The notes under the pieces are model-generated. The model had not been told where the DNA came from, made no database searches, and worked only from the letters and a program-made list of their open reading frames with translations. From an uncultured Flavihumibacter sp. (GTDB lineage: Bacteria; Bacteroidota; Bacteroidia; Chitinophagales; Chitinophagaceae): DNA of 64,000 bases. The stretch covers positions 1 through 64,000 of the forward strand of contig CABHOY010000013.1 of NCBI GenBank assembly GCA_902168105.1. The letters are read 5' to 3'. The position numbers and the translations under genes are program-made. Of this stretch, positions 8,327 to 17,684 are shown piece by piece (position 1 is the first letter of the stretch; each line of letters starts with the position of its first letter).

Positions 8327-8824
8327 ATGAGGCCTATCCTATGTCTTTTTTTCATTATTGTGCAAATGATTGTCCGGGGGCAGACGGCGACGATGCCGCC
8401 ATCTAACGGACAGGCTCCAGGAGGAACAGCGGCTCCGGCAGGAACGACCGCACCGGCGGGTACAGTTGCTCCGGCAGGCCCGGTAAAAAAAGGCAATTTT
8501 GAAACTGAATTTAAAATGAAAGCGGGAAGTTACCTGGGCTTCGGCCAGGTGAACCTCGGTATGGGTGAAATAGGGTTTAAGGTTGTCGTATTCTGCCAGA
8601 ATAAGGAGAAAAAGAACGGCCGTCTTGAATTCCGTATTGACCGTCCCAAGGGGAAAAAAAGCAGGCGTATCGGAACGCTCAAGATCCCATTCACCGGCGA
8701 TACGACCTATGCATTAAAGTTAACCGGCAATCCTAAATATTCCAATGGGGTACATGACCTCTACCTTGTAGCCAAAGGCAATCCCTTTAGCATAACATCT
8801 ATCACTTTCGTACAGGATTATTAA
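8327..8824 (+). CDS. Secreted protein with a CBM6-like beta-sandwich domain
   Basis: A 165-aa protein with a signal peptide from the ATG at 8327 (MRPILCLFFIIVQMIV, cleavage near VRGQT). A Pro/Ala/Gly/Thr linker with repeats of APAGT follows (about residues 22-52). The rest fits the pattern of family 6 carbohydrate-binding modules: GSYLGFGQVNLG, then GRLEFRIDRPKGK, and the ending SNGVHDLYLVAKG with ITSITFVQDY. No catalytic domain is attached, so it would be a free carbohydrate-binding or surface protein. The CBM6 link is from sequence pattern only. Its stop overlaps the stop of the convergent gene in a shared TTAA at 8821-8824. Confidence 0.7.
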   Translation: MRPILCLFFIIVQMIVRGQTATMPPSNGQAPGGTAAPAGTTAPAGTVAPAGPVKKGNFETEFKMKAGSYLGFGQVNLGMGEIGFKVVVFCQNKEKKNGRLEFRIDRPKGKKSRRIGTLKIPFTGDTTYALKLTGNPKYSNGVHDLYLVAKGNPFSITSITFVQDY

Positions 8825-9339
8825 GATAGCCCGTGTAAGGCATAACCTGATATGGACAAATATGGCTGCAGTTTCAGCATGAATGTCTGCACCTGTTGTA
8901 CGTGCAGGTTACTTATCTGATCTCCCGTGGCCAATAACATATATTCACTCACTGTACCCAGCAGTGTAAGCGTATCTGTTGTATAAACGATCGCCACCCG
9001 GTGAGCGGACTTGCTGGTAATATCTGAAGCAATGATCTCAAACTGATGACCTGTAAAACGGACCGGATTGCCCAGGGTATCTGCCAATCCTGGAATTTGT
9101 TGCTGCAGTGCTTTTACAAATAGTCCAATGGAAAATCCTACTTTATAATTCAATGATACTGATTTCGGATTGGCTGTGCGCACCTGCTGCCAGGTTGTAA
9201 ATTGCTGTTCTTTATTATATGCCTGGAGCTGCATGAGGAACTCATTATAACTTTCATGAAATATCTCCTGCTCGAACGATGTATGGGCGTTTACATCTAT
9301 AATATGTCTGAAAGAAAGTTTGATCAGCGCTTTTTCCAT
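8821..9339 (-). CDS. Conserved-looking hypothetical protein, 172 aa
   Basis: A soluble protein with no signal peptide or membrane segment. It opens MEKALIKLSFRHIIDVNAH and ends in ISGYALHGLS. The middle is mixed alpha/beta, with a stretch (HRVAIVYTTDTLTLLGTVSEYML) that may be two strands and a helix. I do not recognise the family. It converges on the CBM6-like gene with a 4-base stop overlap and is divergent from the SusC gene, about 430 bases away. Coding is supported by the long uninterrupted frame and plausible composition. Confidence 0.65.
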   Translation of the reverse strand: MEKALIKLSFRHIIDVNAHTSFEQEIFHESYNEFLMQLQAYNKEQQFTTWQQVRTANPKSVSLNYKVGFSIGLFVKALQQQIPGLADTLGNPVRFTGHQFEIIASDITSKSAHRVAIVYTTDTLTLLGTVSEYMLLATGDQISNLHVQQVQTFMLKLQPYLSISGYALHGLS

Positions 9340-9769
9340 TGTTTTTTATTTAGCAGTAACTAAGGTTACACTTTGACCTTATCCTGCGCGGAGAGCGGCT
9401 GTACTTAGCGGTAAACACCCCTTTTCTGTGGGTCAATATGTTGCTTGCATATATATTTTCACTTTCATAAGATCGCAGTATGTTAAAAGAAATATAAATC
9501 TTGAATATTTTTTCTATTTTAGGTGTGAAATTGACACGTTAGAAAAGTATCGTTATGAAAATCAGGCTGCACTATGTAAACTGAAAACCTATGTAGTTGT
9601 ACTGTGCTATTGGCCCTCTACCATGTATTCTTTAACTAAAGCAAAAAACCACGTTTTAATGATGATGACCGACAATAGTGTCTAAGACGGATATGTTGTT
9701 ACATATTATCGTCGTAACCAAAATCGAGCGAAAGGAGTTCGCCTTTATTTAACTACACAAATTAAACGT
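9340..9769 (+). promoter_or_regulatory. Leader and promoter region upstream of susC (no convincing gene)
   Basis: This 430-base stretch separates a minus-strand gene from the SusC gene. It holds a small palindrome ATATG-TTGTTA-CATAT (9691-9706) and a small hairpin GCGAA-AGGAG-TTCGC just before the coding sequence (about 9729-9744). SusC genes often have regulated promoters, but no anti-sigma/sigma pair or hybrid two-component gene is next to this one. No clean TAnnTTTG box was found. Confidence 0.35.
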
Positions 9770-12700
9770 ATGAAAAATGTAGACCTGTTGAAGGTCGGGC
9801 ATCGCCATGCCTGGCAGTCAACACTATTGCGCATGAAATTTACATTGCTGCTTTTTTTACCGGGACTGTCCCCACTTATGGCTGCTGCAGATGGTTATCC
9901 AACTTCTTATTCAATCCGGCAGGACATTATATTAAAAGGAAAGATCGTTGATAAAAATAAAGAACCGGTGATCGGGGCCACTATTAAAGTGGTCGGCACC
10001 TCGAAGGGTACAACTACCTTACCTGACGGCTCATTCAGCCTGAGTGTGGCAAATGGTGCACAGGTAACAGTCAGTGCTATCGGCTTTCTGCCTCAAACGC
10101 TTGCCGTCAACGGCAACACGCCATTGAATGTAACGCTGGAGGCCGATACCAAAGGCCTCAGTGAGGTGGTGGTAGTTGGTTATGGCGCTCAGAAAAGGGA
10201 AGCCGTATCCGGCTCTATTGCCACAGTAAAAGGCGCTGATCTTGTCAAGTCGCCCGCTACCAACTTATCTAACTCCATTGCCGGACGTATGCCGGGTGTA
10301 ACTGCCATGCAGAACAGTGGTGAGCCTGGAGCTGATGGTTCCTCTCTCCGTATCCGTGGTTCAAATACTCTCGGTAACAATGATCCGCTCATCGTAATAG
10401 ATGGTGTGGCAGGACGTACCGGTGGTCTTGAACGTCTTAATCCACAGGATATTGAAAGTATCTCTGTATTGAAGGATGCTTCTGCAGCTATCTATGGTGC
10501 GCGTGCTGCAAACGGTGTTATCCTCGTAACGACCAAACGCGGTAAGAGCGGTAAGCCACAGCTGAATTACTCTTTCAACCAGGGTTGGTCACAACCGACT
10601 CACATCCCTGAAATGTCTAACGCCGCTGAATATGCACAGCTAAGAGATGAACTCAGTCTCTACCGTGACGTACCCGGAAGGGAATGGGCCACTGCCTGGA
10701 ATGCATATAAAACGGGCGCTGCCTATACTTCTCCCACCACCAACAAGAAATGGGATGTTGCTTTTGGGCAGACGGAAATAGAGAAGTTCCGTAACAGTAC
10801 TGATCCATGGTTATATCCTAATACGGACTGGTACAAATCAACATTCAAGACATGGGCGCCGCAGTCCAATCATAGCGTACAGGTTTCCGGTGGTAATGAG
10901 AACATGCGTTACCTGACATCCTTCGGTTACCAGTCGCAGGACGCCTATTATAAAAAATCTGCCACTGGTTACGATCAGTACAGTCTGCGTGTTAACCTCG
11001 ATGGAAAGATCAATAAATATGTAAACGTTAGCGTAGACATGTTGGGCCGTCAGGAGGAACGTAATTATCCCACGCGTTCTGCGGGTGACATCTTCCGTAT
11101 GTTGATGCGTGGTAAGCCTACCGAGCCGGCGTTCTGGCCTAACGGTCTGCCTGGCCCTGATATCGAATACGGTAACAATCCTGTAGTGATCACTACAGAC
11201 CAGACAGGGTATGATAAAGATAAACGCTACTATGTGCAGACCAATGCCCGCCTGGATGTATTAGTACCGGGCGTAGAAGGACTGAAACTGAGCGGTAACG
11301 TGGCATTCGATAAATACATCAAAAGCACTAAACGCTGGATGACGCCCTGGTACCTGTATACATGGGACAAGAAAACGTATCAGCCGGACGGTACGACACC
11401 TTTACTTGTTAAAGGCAAACGAGGTACCGATCAGGCTACACTTAACCAGGGTGATGAAGATCAGAGTAACCTGTTAATACGTGGTTTGCTGACTTACGAC
11501 CGTACATTTAAGAAAGACCATACACTGAACTTTGTGTTCGGTATAGAACGGGAAACTGTCAACTCGGAAAGTTTCAGTGCTTTCCGCAGATACTTTATCT
11601 CTCCACTGATCGATCAGATGTTTGCCGGTGGCGACGCTGAAAAAGATAATGCCGGTAGTGCATGGGACCGTGCCCGTCTGAACTATTTCGGTCGTGTGGC
11701 CTACAACTATAAAGAAAAATACCTGGCGGAATTTGTATGGAGGAATGATGGTTCCTACATGTTCCCGGGTACTTCCCGTTTTGGTTTCTTCCCGGGTCTG
11801 ATGCTGGGCTGGCGCATATCAGAAGAAGGTTTCTGGAAAGACAACGTGAAGTTCATGAATTACCTGAAGTTACGTGCCTCATGGGGTAAACTGGGTAATG
11901 ACCAGGTATACTTCGATGACAATGGCGATGGTACGCTCACATTGCAGGAGTACCAGTACTATTCCACTTATGGCTTCAGCAGTTACATCCTGGGAGGCAA
12001 TGTGGTAAAGTCACTTTTCGAAGCGCGTATACCTAACCCTTACATCACATGGGAGGTAGCTAACAACTATAATATTGGTCTGGACGGAGCTTTGCTGAAC
12101 GGGAAGATCTATTTCGAACTGGATGCGTTCATGAACAAACGTTCCGGCATTCTGGTAAGAAGAAATGCTTCTGTACCTCAAACAACAGGTATGACATTGC
12201 CAGCTGAGAACATTGGTAAAGTAGACAACAAGGGTTTTGAATTCCGTGTCGGCTATACTGATCATGCAGGTAGTAAATTCCGTTATGACATTAGTGTGAA
12301 CGGTGGCTATTCTAAAAACAAGATCGTTTTCTGGGATGAAGCGCCAGGTGCTCCGGTATGGCAACGTTCTACCGGCATGCAGATGAACACTAACCTGTAC
12401 TACGAATATGACGGTGTGTTCAAAGACTTTGCAGAAATAGATAAGAACGAAATAGACTACAGCGCGCTGACAAACAACCTGCGTCCGGGCGATATGAAGT
12501 TTAAAGACATTGATGGCAACGGTAAGATTGACGGTGACGATAAGATCCGCTATGAAAAGAGCACACAGCCAACGTTTACAGGTGGTCTGAACGCTAACCT
12601 GCAATACGGCAACTTCGACCTCGCTCTTCTCATACAAGGAGCTACCGGTGGCGCCCTGGCTATCAATACTGAATCTGGTGAGATCGGCAACTTTACCAAA

Positions 12701-13030
12701 GATTACTATGATCATCGCTGGAGCCCTGATAATCCAAATGGAGAGCATCCTCGTGTGAACGACCGTAATGATACCTATTGGGCTACAGGTAATACTTATT
12801 GGATCCGCAGCACCAACTATGTGCGTCTGAAGAACCTGGAGATCGGGTACAGTATTCCTGATTTTCTGAAGAAGAAAAGTGGCATTACCAATCTGAGGTT
12901 ATATGCCAACTGTCTGAACCTTTTCACGATCGATAATCTGAAGATCCTCGATCCTGAATCTATCAATGGTAATGGACAGTATTATCCGCAGTCAAGGGTA
13001 TTGAACGCGGGTTTCAATTTAACTTTTTAA
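9770..13030 (+). CDS. SusC/RagA family TonB-linked outer membrane protein
   Basis: A 1086-aa TonB-dependent importer that forms the barrel of a SusCD nutrient-uptake pair. A signal sequence (hydrophobic KFTLLLFLPGLSPLMAA) is followed by a carboxypeptidase-D regulatory-like domain (about 55-120, GKIVDKNKEPVIGATIKV). Next come the TonB-box-like linker SEVVVVGYGAQKREAV, a plug domain (NDPLIVIDGVAG, IYGARAANGVILVTTK), and a long barrel ending in an aromatic residue (LNAGFNLTF). Members import glycans or peptides with a SusD lipoprotein that lies 11 bases downstream here. There is no glycoside hydrolase, protease or hybrid regulator next door, so the substrate cannot be predicted. Confidence 0.96.
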   Translation: MKNVDLLKVGHRHAWQSTLLRMKFTLLLFLPGLSPLMAAADGYPTSYSIRQDIILKGKIVDKNKEPVIGATIKVVGTSKGTTTLPDGSFSLSVANGAQVTVSAIGFLPQTLAVNGNTPLNVTLEADTKGLSEVVVVGYGAQKREAVSGSIATVKGADLVKSPATNLSNSIAGRMPGVTAMQNSGEPGADGSSLRIRGSNTLGNNDPLIVIDGVAGRTGGLERLNPQDIESISVLKDASAAIYGARAANGVILVTTKRGKSGKPQLNYSFNQGWSQPTHIPEMSNAAEYAQLRDELSLYRDVPGREWATAWNAYKTGAAYTSPTTNKKWDVAFGQTEIEKFRNSTDPWLYPNTDWYKSTFKTWAPQSNHSVQVSGGNENMRYLTSFGYQSQDAYYKKSATGYDQYSLRVNLDGKINKYVNVSVDMLGRQEERNYPTRSAGDIFRMLMRGKPTEPAFWPNGLPGPDIEYGNNPVVITTDQTGYDKDKRYYVQTNARLDVLVPGVEGLKLSGNVAFDKYIKSTKRWMTPWYLYTWDKKTYQPDGTTPLLVKGKRGTDQATLNQGDEDQSNLLIRGLLTYDRTFKKDHTLNFVFGIERETVNSESFSAFRRYFISPLIDQMFAGGDAEKDNAGSAWDRARLNYFGRVAYNYKEKYLAEFVWRNDGSYMFPGTSRFGFFPGLMLGWRISEEGFWKDNVKFMNYLKLRASWGKLGNDQVYFDDNGDGTLTLQEYQYYSTYGFSSYILGGNVVKSLFEARIPNPYITWEVANNYNIGLDGALLNGKIYFELDAFMNKRSGILVRRNASVPQTTGMTLPAENIGKVDNKGFEFRVGYTDHAGSKFRYDISVNGGYSKNKIVFWDEAPGAPVWQRSTGMQMNTNLYYEYDGVFKDFAEIDKNEIDYSALTNNLRPGDMKFKDIDGNGKIDGDDKIRYEKSTQPTFTGGLNANLQYGNFDLALLIQGATGGALAINTESGEIGNFTKDYYDHRWSPDNPNGEHPRVNDRNDTYWATGNTYWIRSTNYVRLKNLEIGYSIPDFLKKKSGITNLRLYANCLNLFTIDNLKILDPESINGNGQYYPQSRVLNAGFNLTF

Positions 13031-13041
13031 TCAGCAGTATC

Positions 13042-14889
13042 ATGAGACAATTACTTAAGAAAATATATATCGGAATTGGTATTGCCGGCACTTTCACGGT
13101 TGCAGCATGTAATACTGATTTCCTGAATACAAGGCCTTTAGGGGAAGCTACCAAAGATGATGTGTGGCAGGACCAGGCACTGGCCGAAGCGTTTGTAAAT
13201 GAGATATACAATGGACTGAGCAGTGGAGGTTTCCTCGAAACGATGTTATCCTCCGCTACTGACGAAACCATGTTCACGCATAACTACGGTATGAAGAATA
13301 TGGGAGAGGCGACAATCAGTCCTACGGATGCGGAATATGTGAATACCCGTGGTACGTTCCGCTGGGGAGAATTGTATAAGCGTATCCGCGCCTGCAATGT
13401 GTTTTTTCAGAACATACAGAAAGTGCCGTTTGATAAAACAGCTACAGCAGAGCGTTTAAAGGGAGAAACATACTTTCTGCGTGCATACTTCTATCATCAG
13501 CTGGTACGTGCTTATGGCGGTGTACCCCTGATAGATACCGTGTACACACTCGATGATAAAGATTATACGGTTGTCCGTAATTCTTTCTCCGAATGTGTGG
13601 AGCACATCATACGGGATTGCGATTCAGCAGCTGCAAACCTGCATGGAAAAGAAGGGATCACTATAAAAGGCCGCGCCACTGAAGGAGCAGCCCTGGCCCT
13701 GAAATCGCGTATGCTGATCTATGCTGCGAGTGATCTGTATGACTTTCCTACAGCCAGCGGAAAATCGACTGTAATAGCTGCTGCTGCGACTCCTGCAGTA
13801 CTGGGTTATACTACCGGCAACCGTACGGAACGCTGGCAACGTGCTAAAGCTGCCGCCTGGACGGTGATGCAGCTTGGACGTTATTCCCTTGCATTTCCTT
13901 CGCCGGCTTCACCACAGGAAGCAGGTGCCAACTATCAGCAAATGTTCCTGGGCGATAATACGGAGAGCATCTTCTCCCGTTACTTCCTGAACGCGAAGTC
14001 AGAATCTGGCGGTCAGATCGGCCTTTACAACGGGTTGAACGGTTATCATAACTGGTCTGGTAATACACCTACTCAGTTGCTGATCGACGACTATGAGATG
14101 GCGGATGGAACACCCTTTAACTGGGGAGATCTGTCACATAAGTCAAATCCCTATTTGAACCGTGATCCGCGTTTCTATGCCAGTATCCTGTATGATGGCG
14201 CCAACTGGCGTGCACGTCCTACAGATGTAGCAGCAAAGGATCCCGCTAATCAGGCGCAGACAGGCGTATATGAAGTGTGGGATGCTGAAGGTGGAAGGGT
14301 TATTAATTCTCCCGGATTGGACACCCGTCAGGGACCTGTAGAGAACTGGAACGGCAGTTTTACCGGTTACTACATGAAGAAGTTCATTGACCCTAATGTC
14401 GATGCGCAGTATTTCCGCCAGGAAGTGCCATATCCTGTCTTCAGGCTTACGGAGATATACTTCAACTATGCGGAAGCTTGTATCGGACTGGGTGAAGATG
14501 AAGAAGCGCGTAAATACCTGAACATGATCCGTACACGTGCGGGCATGCCAGATATCACAGAATCAGGAGCAGCATTGTTAGCACGTTTTCAGCGCGAGAA
14601 GGAAATAGAAATGGTGTTCGAAGAACAGCGTTTCTATGATGTGCGTCGCTGGATGGTGGCGCCTGCCACTGTTGGTCGTGCATTACGCGGTATCAACGTA
14701 GTAGGTAAGCTGAAGCCGAATGTGAAGGTTACCTTGTACCAGCATGATGAGAATAGCTATGACTATACTTACACGCCGGTAACGCTGGTGAATGAGAACA
14801 GGATCTGGCTGGACAAGATGTATTTCATGCCGCTGCAAAGGGATGAAATGAACAGGAATAATAAACTGGTGCAGAACCCGGGCTATTAA
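13042..14889 (+). CDS. RagB/SusD family nutrient-binding outer membrane lipoprotein
   Basis: A 615-aa SusD-type surface lipoprotein that caps the SusC barrel and binds substrate. The N-terminus is a lipoprotein signal with the lipobox TVAAC (Cys about residue 23), then DFLNTRPLGEAT, the usual SusD opening. TPR-type helices follow (RLKGETYFLRAYFYHQLVRAYGG is diagnostic for the family), and the C-terminal RagB domain contains VFRLTEIYFNYAEA and FEEQRFYDVRRW. It ends in the typical FMPLQRDEMNRN...QNPGY. It is clearly co-transcribed with susC. The 3' flank carries a large folded element at 14925-15079. Confidence 0.96.
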   Translation: MRQLLKKIYIGIGIAGTFTVAACNTDFLNTRPLGEATKDDVWQDQALAEAFVNEIYNGLSSGGFLETMLSSATDETMFTHNYGMKNMGEATISPTDAEYVNTRGTFRWGELYKRIRACNVFFQNIQKVPFDKTATAERLKGETYFLRAYFYHQLVRAYGGVPLIDTVYTLDDKDYTVVRNSFSECVEHIIRDCDSAAANLHGKEGITIKGRATEGAALALKSRMLIYAASDLYDFPTASGKSTVIAAAATPAVLGYTTGNRTERWQRAKAAAWTVMQLGRYSLAFPSPASPQEAGANYQQMFLGDNTESIFSRYFLNAKSESGGQIGLYNGLNGYHNWSGNTPTQLLIDDYEMADGTPFNWGDLSHKSNPYLNRDPRFYASILYDGANWRARPTDVAAKDPANQAQTGVYEVWDAEGGRVINSPGLDTRQGPVENWNGSFTGYYMKKFIDPNVDAQYFRQEVPYPVFRLTEIYFNYAEACIGLGEDEEARKYLNMIRTRAGMPDITESGAALLARFQREKEIEMVFEEQRFYDVRRWMVAPATVGRALRGINVVGKLKPNVKVTLYQHDENSYDYTYTPVTLVNENRIWLDKMYFMPLQRDEMNRNNKLVQNPGY

Positions 14890-14924
14890 TAGTTTAATCT
14901 GATTAACGCGGATAGTTCTGCCGG

Positions 14925-15079
14925 GGCGGCATCCGCAGGAAGTAATAAAATGTGCTGCAAAACGCCGGCTGAATATCGATTGGGCATTGTGCGGCGTCTG
15001 GAGGTTTTAACGCTGATTGAGCAGTGTCAATCGCATCTCAGCGTTTTGAAGGCACATTTTTATTACTTCCTGCCACGCC
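14925..15079 (+). other. Large folded element in the susD 3' region (nested inverted repeats)
   Basis: The outer stem pairs 14935-14955 with 15052-15073, 21 base pairs with one bulged T. It continues inward as AAAACGC (14959-14965) with GCGTTTT (15041-15047), and weakly outward as GGCG with CGCC. The enclosed 75 bases can form further hairpins, such as CGCCG with CGGCG, and AACGCTGA with TCAGCGTT as an alternative pairing. It lies between convergent genes (susD and the old yellow enzyme gene), so it may be a bidirectional 3' structure, an sRNA or a small palindromic element. Confidence 0.6.
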
Positions 15080-15104
15080 TACCCAATACGTAGTGATCCT
15101 CCGT

Positions 15105-16229
15105 TTAACATACGGCTTTGGCGTTTAGCTGTTGTTCAACATGCGCGAGCGTCAAACTGTCTTTGATCAACTCTTTAAAGAATGGGGCCAGTGGTGCTCC
15201 ATTCTTTATTTTATCAGGTAGGTCCGGATTAGTGATCGCTGCTTTACCTATTGATACCAGGTCTGCTTCACCGGTAGATATCAATCTTGTGGCCAGGTCA
15301 ATATCATGCATGCCGCCATTTACAATAACTGGTTTTCCTGTGATGCGTTTTGCAATCCCATTGGATGAAGTTCCGTCTTCGTATAGTGATTCCCTCGCCC
15401 AATTCCCGCCTTCGGATGCAATGTGAATATAACTGGCATCCAGTTCCTTCAGGATGTTAAATATCGCCTGTGCTGTATCTGGTCCGCCGGGCCATCTGTA
15501 AGGAAGATCGTTTACCTTGCTTTCAGACAGTCGGATGCCTACTATGAAATCTTTGGGAACTACTGCTTTTACTGCATCAAAAGTCTCCATCAGAAATCTT
15601 AACCTGTTGCGGAAACTGCCGCCATACTCATCGTTCCGTACGTTCGTATGGGGAGTGATAAACTGGTCTATCAGGTAGCCATTGGCGCCATGTAGCTCTA
15701 CGCCGTTAAATCCGGCTGCAACCGCCCTTAAAGCGGTTTGAATAAAGCCTTCTTTTGCATCCGACAGGTCTTTTTTACTCATGGCGAGGGGTAGGGGGAA
15801 GGCGCCCGTCAGACCTCCGGGTTCTGTATTCCGGAGGCCTCTGGGCTGTATGGCAGAAGGAGCGATCGTTTTATTGGTATGTTGTGATATGGCGCCGCCA
15901 TGCATTAGCTGAAGTATGATAAGGGCATGTGGATCGGATTGATGAACGTTGTCCGTCACCATTTTCCAGCCCTCCAGTTGTTCTTTTGTGACCAGTCCCG
16001 GTTGGTGATCATCTGTTTTACTGAAAAGATCATCTGTATAAGTACCTTCCGTAATGATCAGGCTAAATCCTCCCTTTGCAAAGGCAGCGTAATAGCTGGC
16101 CATTTGGGCTGTGGGAACGCCGCCGGCAGTAGCGCTTCTCCGGGTCATGGGGGCGACCGTGAACCTGTTTTTAAGGGTATGTCCCTGGATGGACACCGGC
16201 TGGAATAATATGCTCTTCAATGTGTTCAT
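15105..16229 (-). CDS. Old yellow enzyme family NADH:flavin oxidoreductase (alkene reductase)
   Basis: A 374-aa FMN-dependent TIM-barrel ene-reductase of the OYE/NemA type, which reduces activated C=C bonds using NAD(P)H. Family signatures are KNRFTVAPMTRRSA near the start (FMN site), ELHGANGYLIDQF (His/Asn substrate pair in HGAN), PHTNVRNDEYGGSFRNRLRF, and the phosphate-binding C-terminal part VNGGMHDIDLA with DLVSIGKA. There is no signal peptide, so it is cytosolic. It stands alone. The physiological substrate is unknown; such enzymes are commonly part of electrophile or oxidative stress responses. Confidence 0.93.
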   Translation of the reverse strand: MNTLKSILFQPVSIQGHTLKNRFTVAPMTRRSATAGGVPTAQMASYYAAFAKGGFSLIITEGTYTDDLFSKTDDHQPGLVTKEQLEGWKMVTDNVHQSDPHALIILQLMHGGAISQHTNKTIAPSAIQPRGLRNTEPGGLTGAFPLPLAMSKKDLSDAKEGFIQTALRAVAAGFNGVELHGANGYLIDQFITPHTNVRNDEYGGSFRNRLRFLMETFDAVKAVVPKDFIVGIRLSESKVNDLPYRWPGGPDTAQAIFNILKELDASYIHIASEGGNWARESLYEDGTSSNGIAKRITGKPVIVNGGMHDIDLATRLISTGEADLVSIGKAAITNPDLPDKIKNGAPLAPFFKELIKDSLTLAHVEQQLNAKAVC

Positions 16230-16325
16230 GGGTTCCTTTGTTTAGGATACAAAGGTCACGACATGAGTGGCTACAGGACGTATAACTAATTTAATATTTG
16301 AGGTTAAAATAGTTTAACCGGGGTT

Positions 16326-16515
16326 ATCCGCAATAAACAATTTCCCCCTTTAGCCACGCTTGGTAATGGGATGGAATATATGCTGGGCTACGTTATTATT
16401 GAGGCGATCAGGGATATTTGGGGGTTTGATGCTGTTATTGGTCTGATAAAGACACGGGGGAATGTTGCGTCAAGTGTTAGCATTAGTGAAACGAGTTCGA
16501 AAAAAGTATCTTTGA
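16326..16515 (+). pseudogene. Decayed remnant of a protein C-terminus (frameshifted)
   Basis: The frame read through 16371 encodes MEYMLGYVIIEAIRDIWG then FDAVIGLIKTRGNVASSVS. This looks like the C-terminal helical part of a gluzincin/peptidase MA-like protein, with the pattern 'Y..GY..VE.I....G.D....L....N......IS'. From about 16480 a +1 shift gives KRVRKKYL and then TGA at 16513-16515, a natural-looking end, whereas the original frame runs into unrelated residues. In-frame residues upstream (PPLATLGNG) also fit. No N-terminal part is present, so this is read as a remnant. The family assignment is tentative. The remainder of 16230-16662 shows no other gene. Confidence 0.4.
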
Positions 16516-16662
16516 CCATATCTATAATAAGTACGTAAAGAAAGATTGAGGTAAAAAGTATGCTGTTTATGGCATAGCCGGTCGTCATTCGTACCGTTAA
16601 AAGCAAGGGCCCTCAACAATTTAATGTGCGAGAGCCCTGCTGGGTGTAGTTGTTCTTTAACA

Positions 16663-17184
16663 CTATTGAACTACAGAAAATTGATTGCTTCTGACATCAT
16701 CAATCTTTGACTTTAACTGCTGCGCTTCTTTCTCAAAGTCGTTTACCTGATGTACATTATGCGCTATATGATCATAGAAAGTAAGGATACATTCCGTACC
16801 GGCTTTTTCTGGTAACAGGGAAACGCCGATCCTGGTGGTGATTGTCTCCTGCCGGTTACTTTTGTCGTCAGATTTAAAAGAATATTTATCACTGATGATC
16901 CTCGTATCCCTCATATTTTCCAGGCTGATCACTTCGTAGGAAAAGTCAGCCTCTTTATGATCAATGACTAACAGCTTTTTGTCTTGTTCGTCAATAACAA
17001 TAGTTTGATGAATAAGGTGTTGCTGGTAGTTGTTTTCAATGCCGGTCTGTCTTATTACTCCGGTTATATATTCATGTATTTTCGTTCGTTCCCTGTTTCT
17101 CCGTTTACGATTAGCATTGCTTAACATGACTATGATGGCGACCATAGGCACTATCAGCAATAGCACTATTACTATTTGTGACAT
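16663..17184 (-). CDS. Hypothetical protein with one N-terminal membrane segment
   Basis: A 173-aa protein. The start at 17184 was chosen because it opens directly into a transmembrane helix (MSQIVIVLLLIVPMVAIIVM), followed by a basic stop-transfer stretch (NANRKRRNRERTK). The cytosolic part has strand-rich segments (QTIVIDEQDKKLLVID, SYEVISLENMRDTRII, ITTRIGVSLL) and a C-terminal helix likely to form a coiled coil (FEKEAQQLKSKIDDVRS). This resembles small Bacteroidota membrane proteins of unknown role. Neighbouring genes are also small hypothetical proteins. Confidence 0.7.
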   Translation of the reverse strand: MSQIVIVLLLIVPMVAIIVMLSNANRKRRNRERTKIHEYITGVIRQTGIENNYQQHLIHQTIVIDEQDKKLLVIDHKEADFSYEVISLENMRDTRIISDKYSFKSDDKSNRQETITTRIGVSLLPEKAGTECILTFYDHIAHNVHQVNDFEKEAQQLKSKIDDVRSNQFSVVQ

Positions 17185-17262
17185 GTTTGAAAATTTTAGG
17201 TAATACAATAGCATTGACGATCGCTCAATCGCCTCACAAGTTTGATCTTATGTAAATGCGGA

Positions 17263-17610
17263 TTACCAGAAATAGTGATGGGGGAACAGTAAGAGCCTTA
17301 CAAGCGGGAATCGTGGTGGTGATGAAAAGGCGGCGGTAGCTTTACTTGCCTGGGTAGATAAATAGCTGCTCAGATTGAGAATTGCAGCCAGCCCGTCATG
17401 CAGTCTTTGGCCGCTTACCTTCGATATAGTTCCGTTAAACTGAAGGAAAGGAGTGATCTCGCCATACTGCCGGGGTGTAACGGAAGATTCAGATATACCT
17501 GCAGATTCCTCCTGTAGCGCTTTATTGGCGGCAGCATACACCTTTGGCTCTGTGGCTGATTGCCATAGCAGTTGCAGGAGTAATATGTAACATATAAAGG
17601 CGTATCTCAC
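17263..17610 (-). CDS. Hypothetical secreted or membrane-anchored small protein, 115 aa
   Basis: It begins MRYAFICYILLLQLLWQS, a good signal peptide or anchor, and continues with a polar, helical body (ANKALQEESAGISE, RLHDGLAAILNLSSYLS). The C-terminus is odd, rich in Pro, Leu and aromatics (FPLVRLLLFPHHYFW). I do not recognise it. The frame is plausible but the evidence is only the signal sequence and the lack of a competing gene. It lies 78 bases upstream, on the minus strand, of the preceding hypothetical gene. Confidence 0.5.
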   Translation of the reverse strand: MRYAFICYILLLQLLWQSATEPKVYAAANKALQEESAGISESSVTPRQYGEITPFLQFNGTISKVSGQRLHDGLAAILNLSSYLSTQASKATAAFSSPPRFPLVRLLLFPHHYFW

Positions 17611-17684
17611 GATGCAAATATACTTAATGATTCCCGGATAAACTAAGAGGTGCGGATATTGCAGCTGCGGGCAATTGCTGATAT

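Noticed and set aside
9428..9685. 85-aa plus-strand ORF upstream of susC
   Set aside because: No motif, poor codon pattern, in a region that looks like a promoter and leader.
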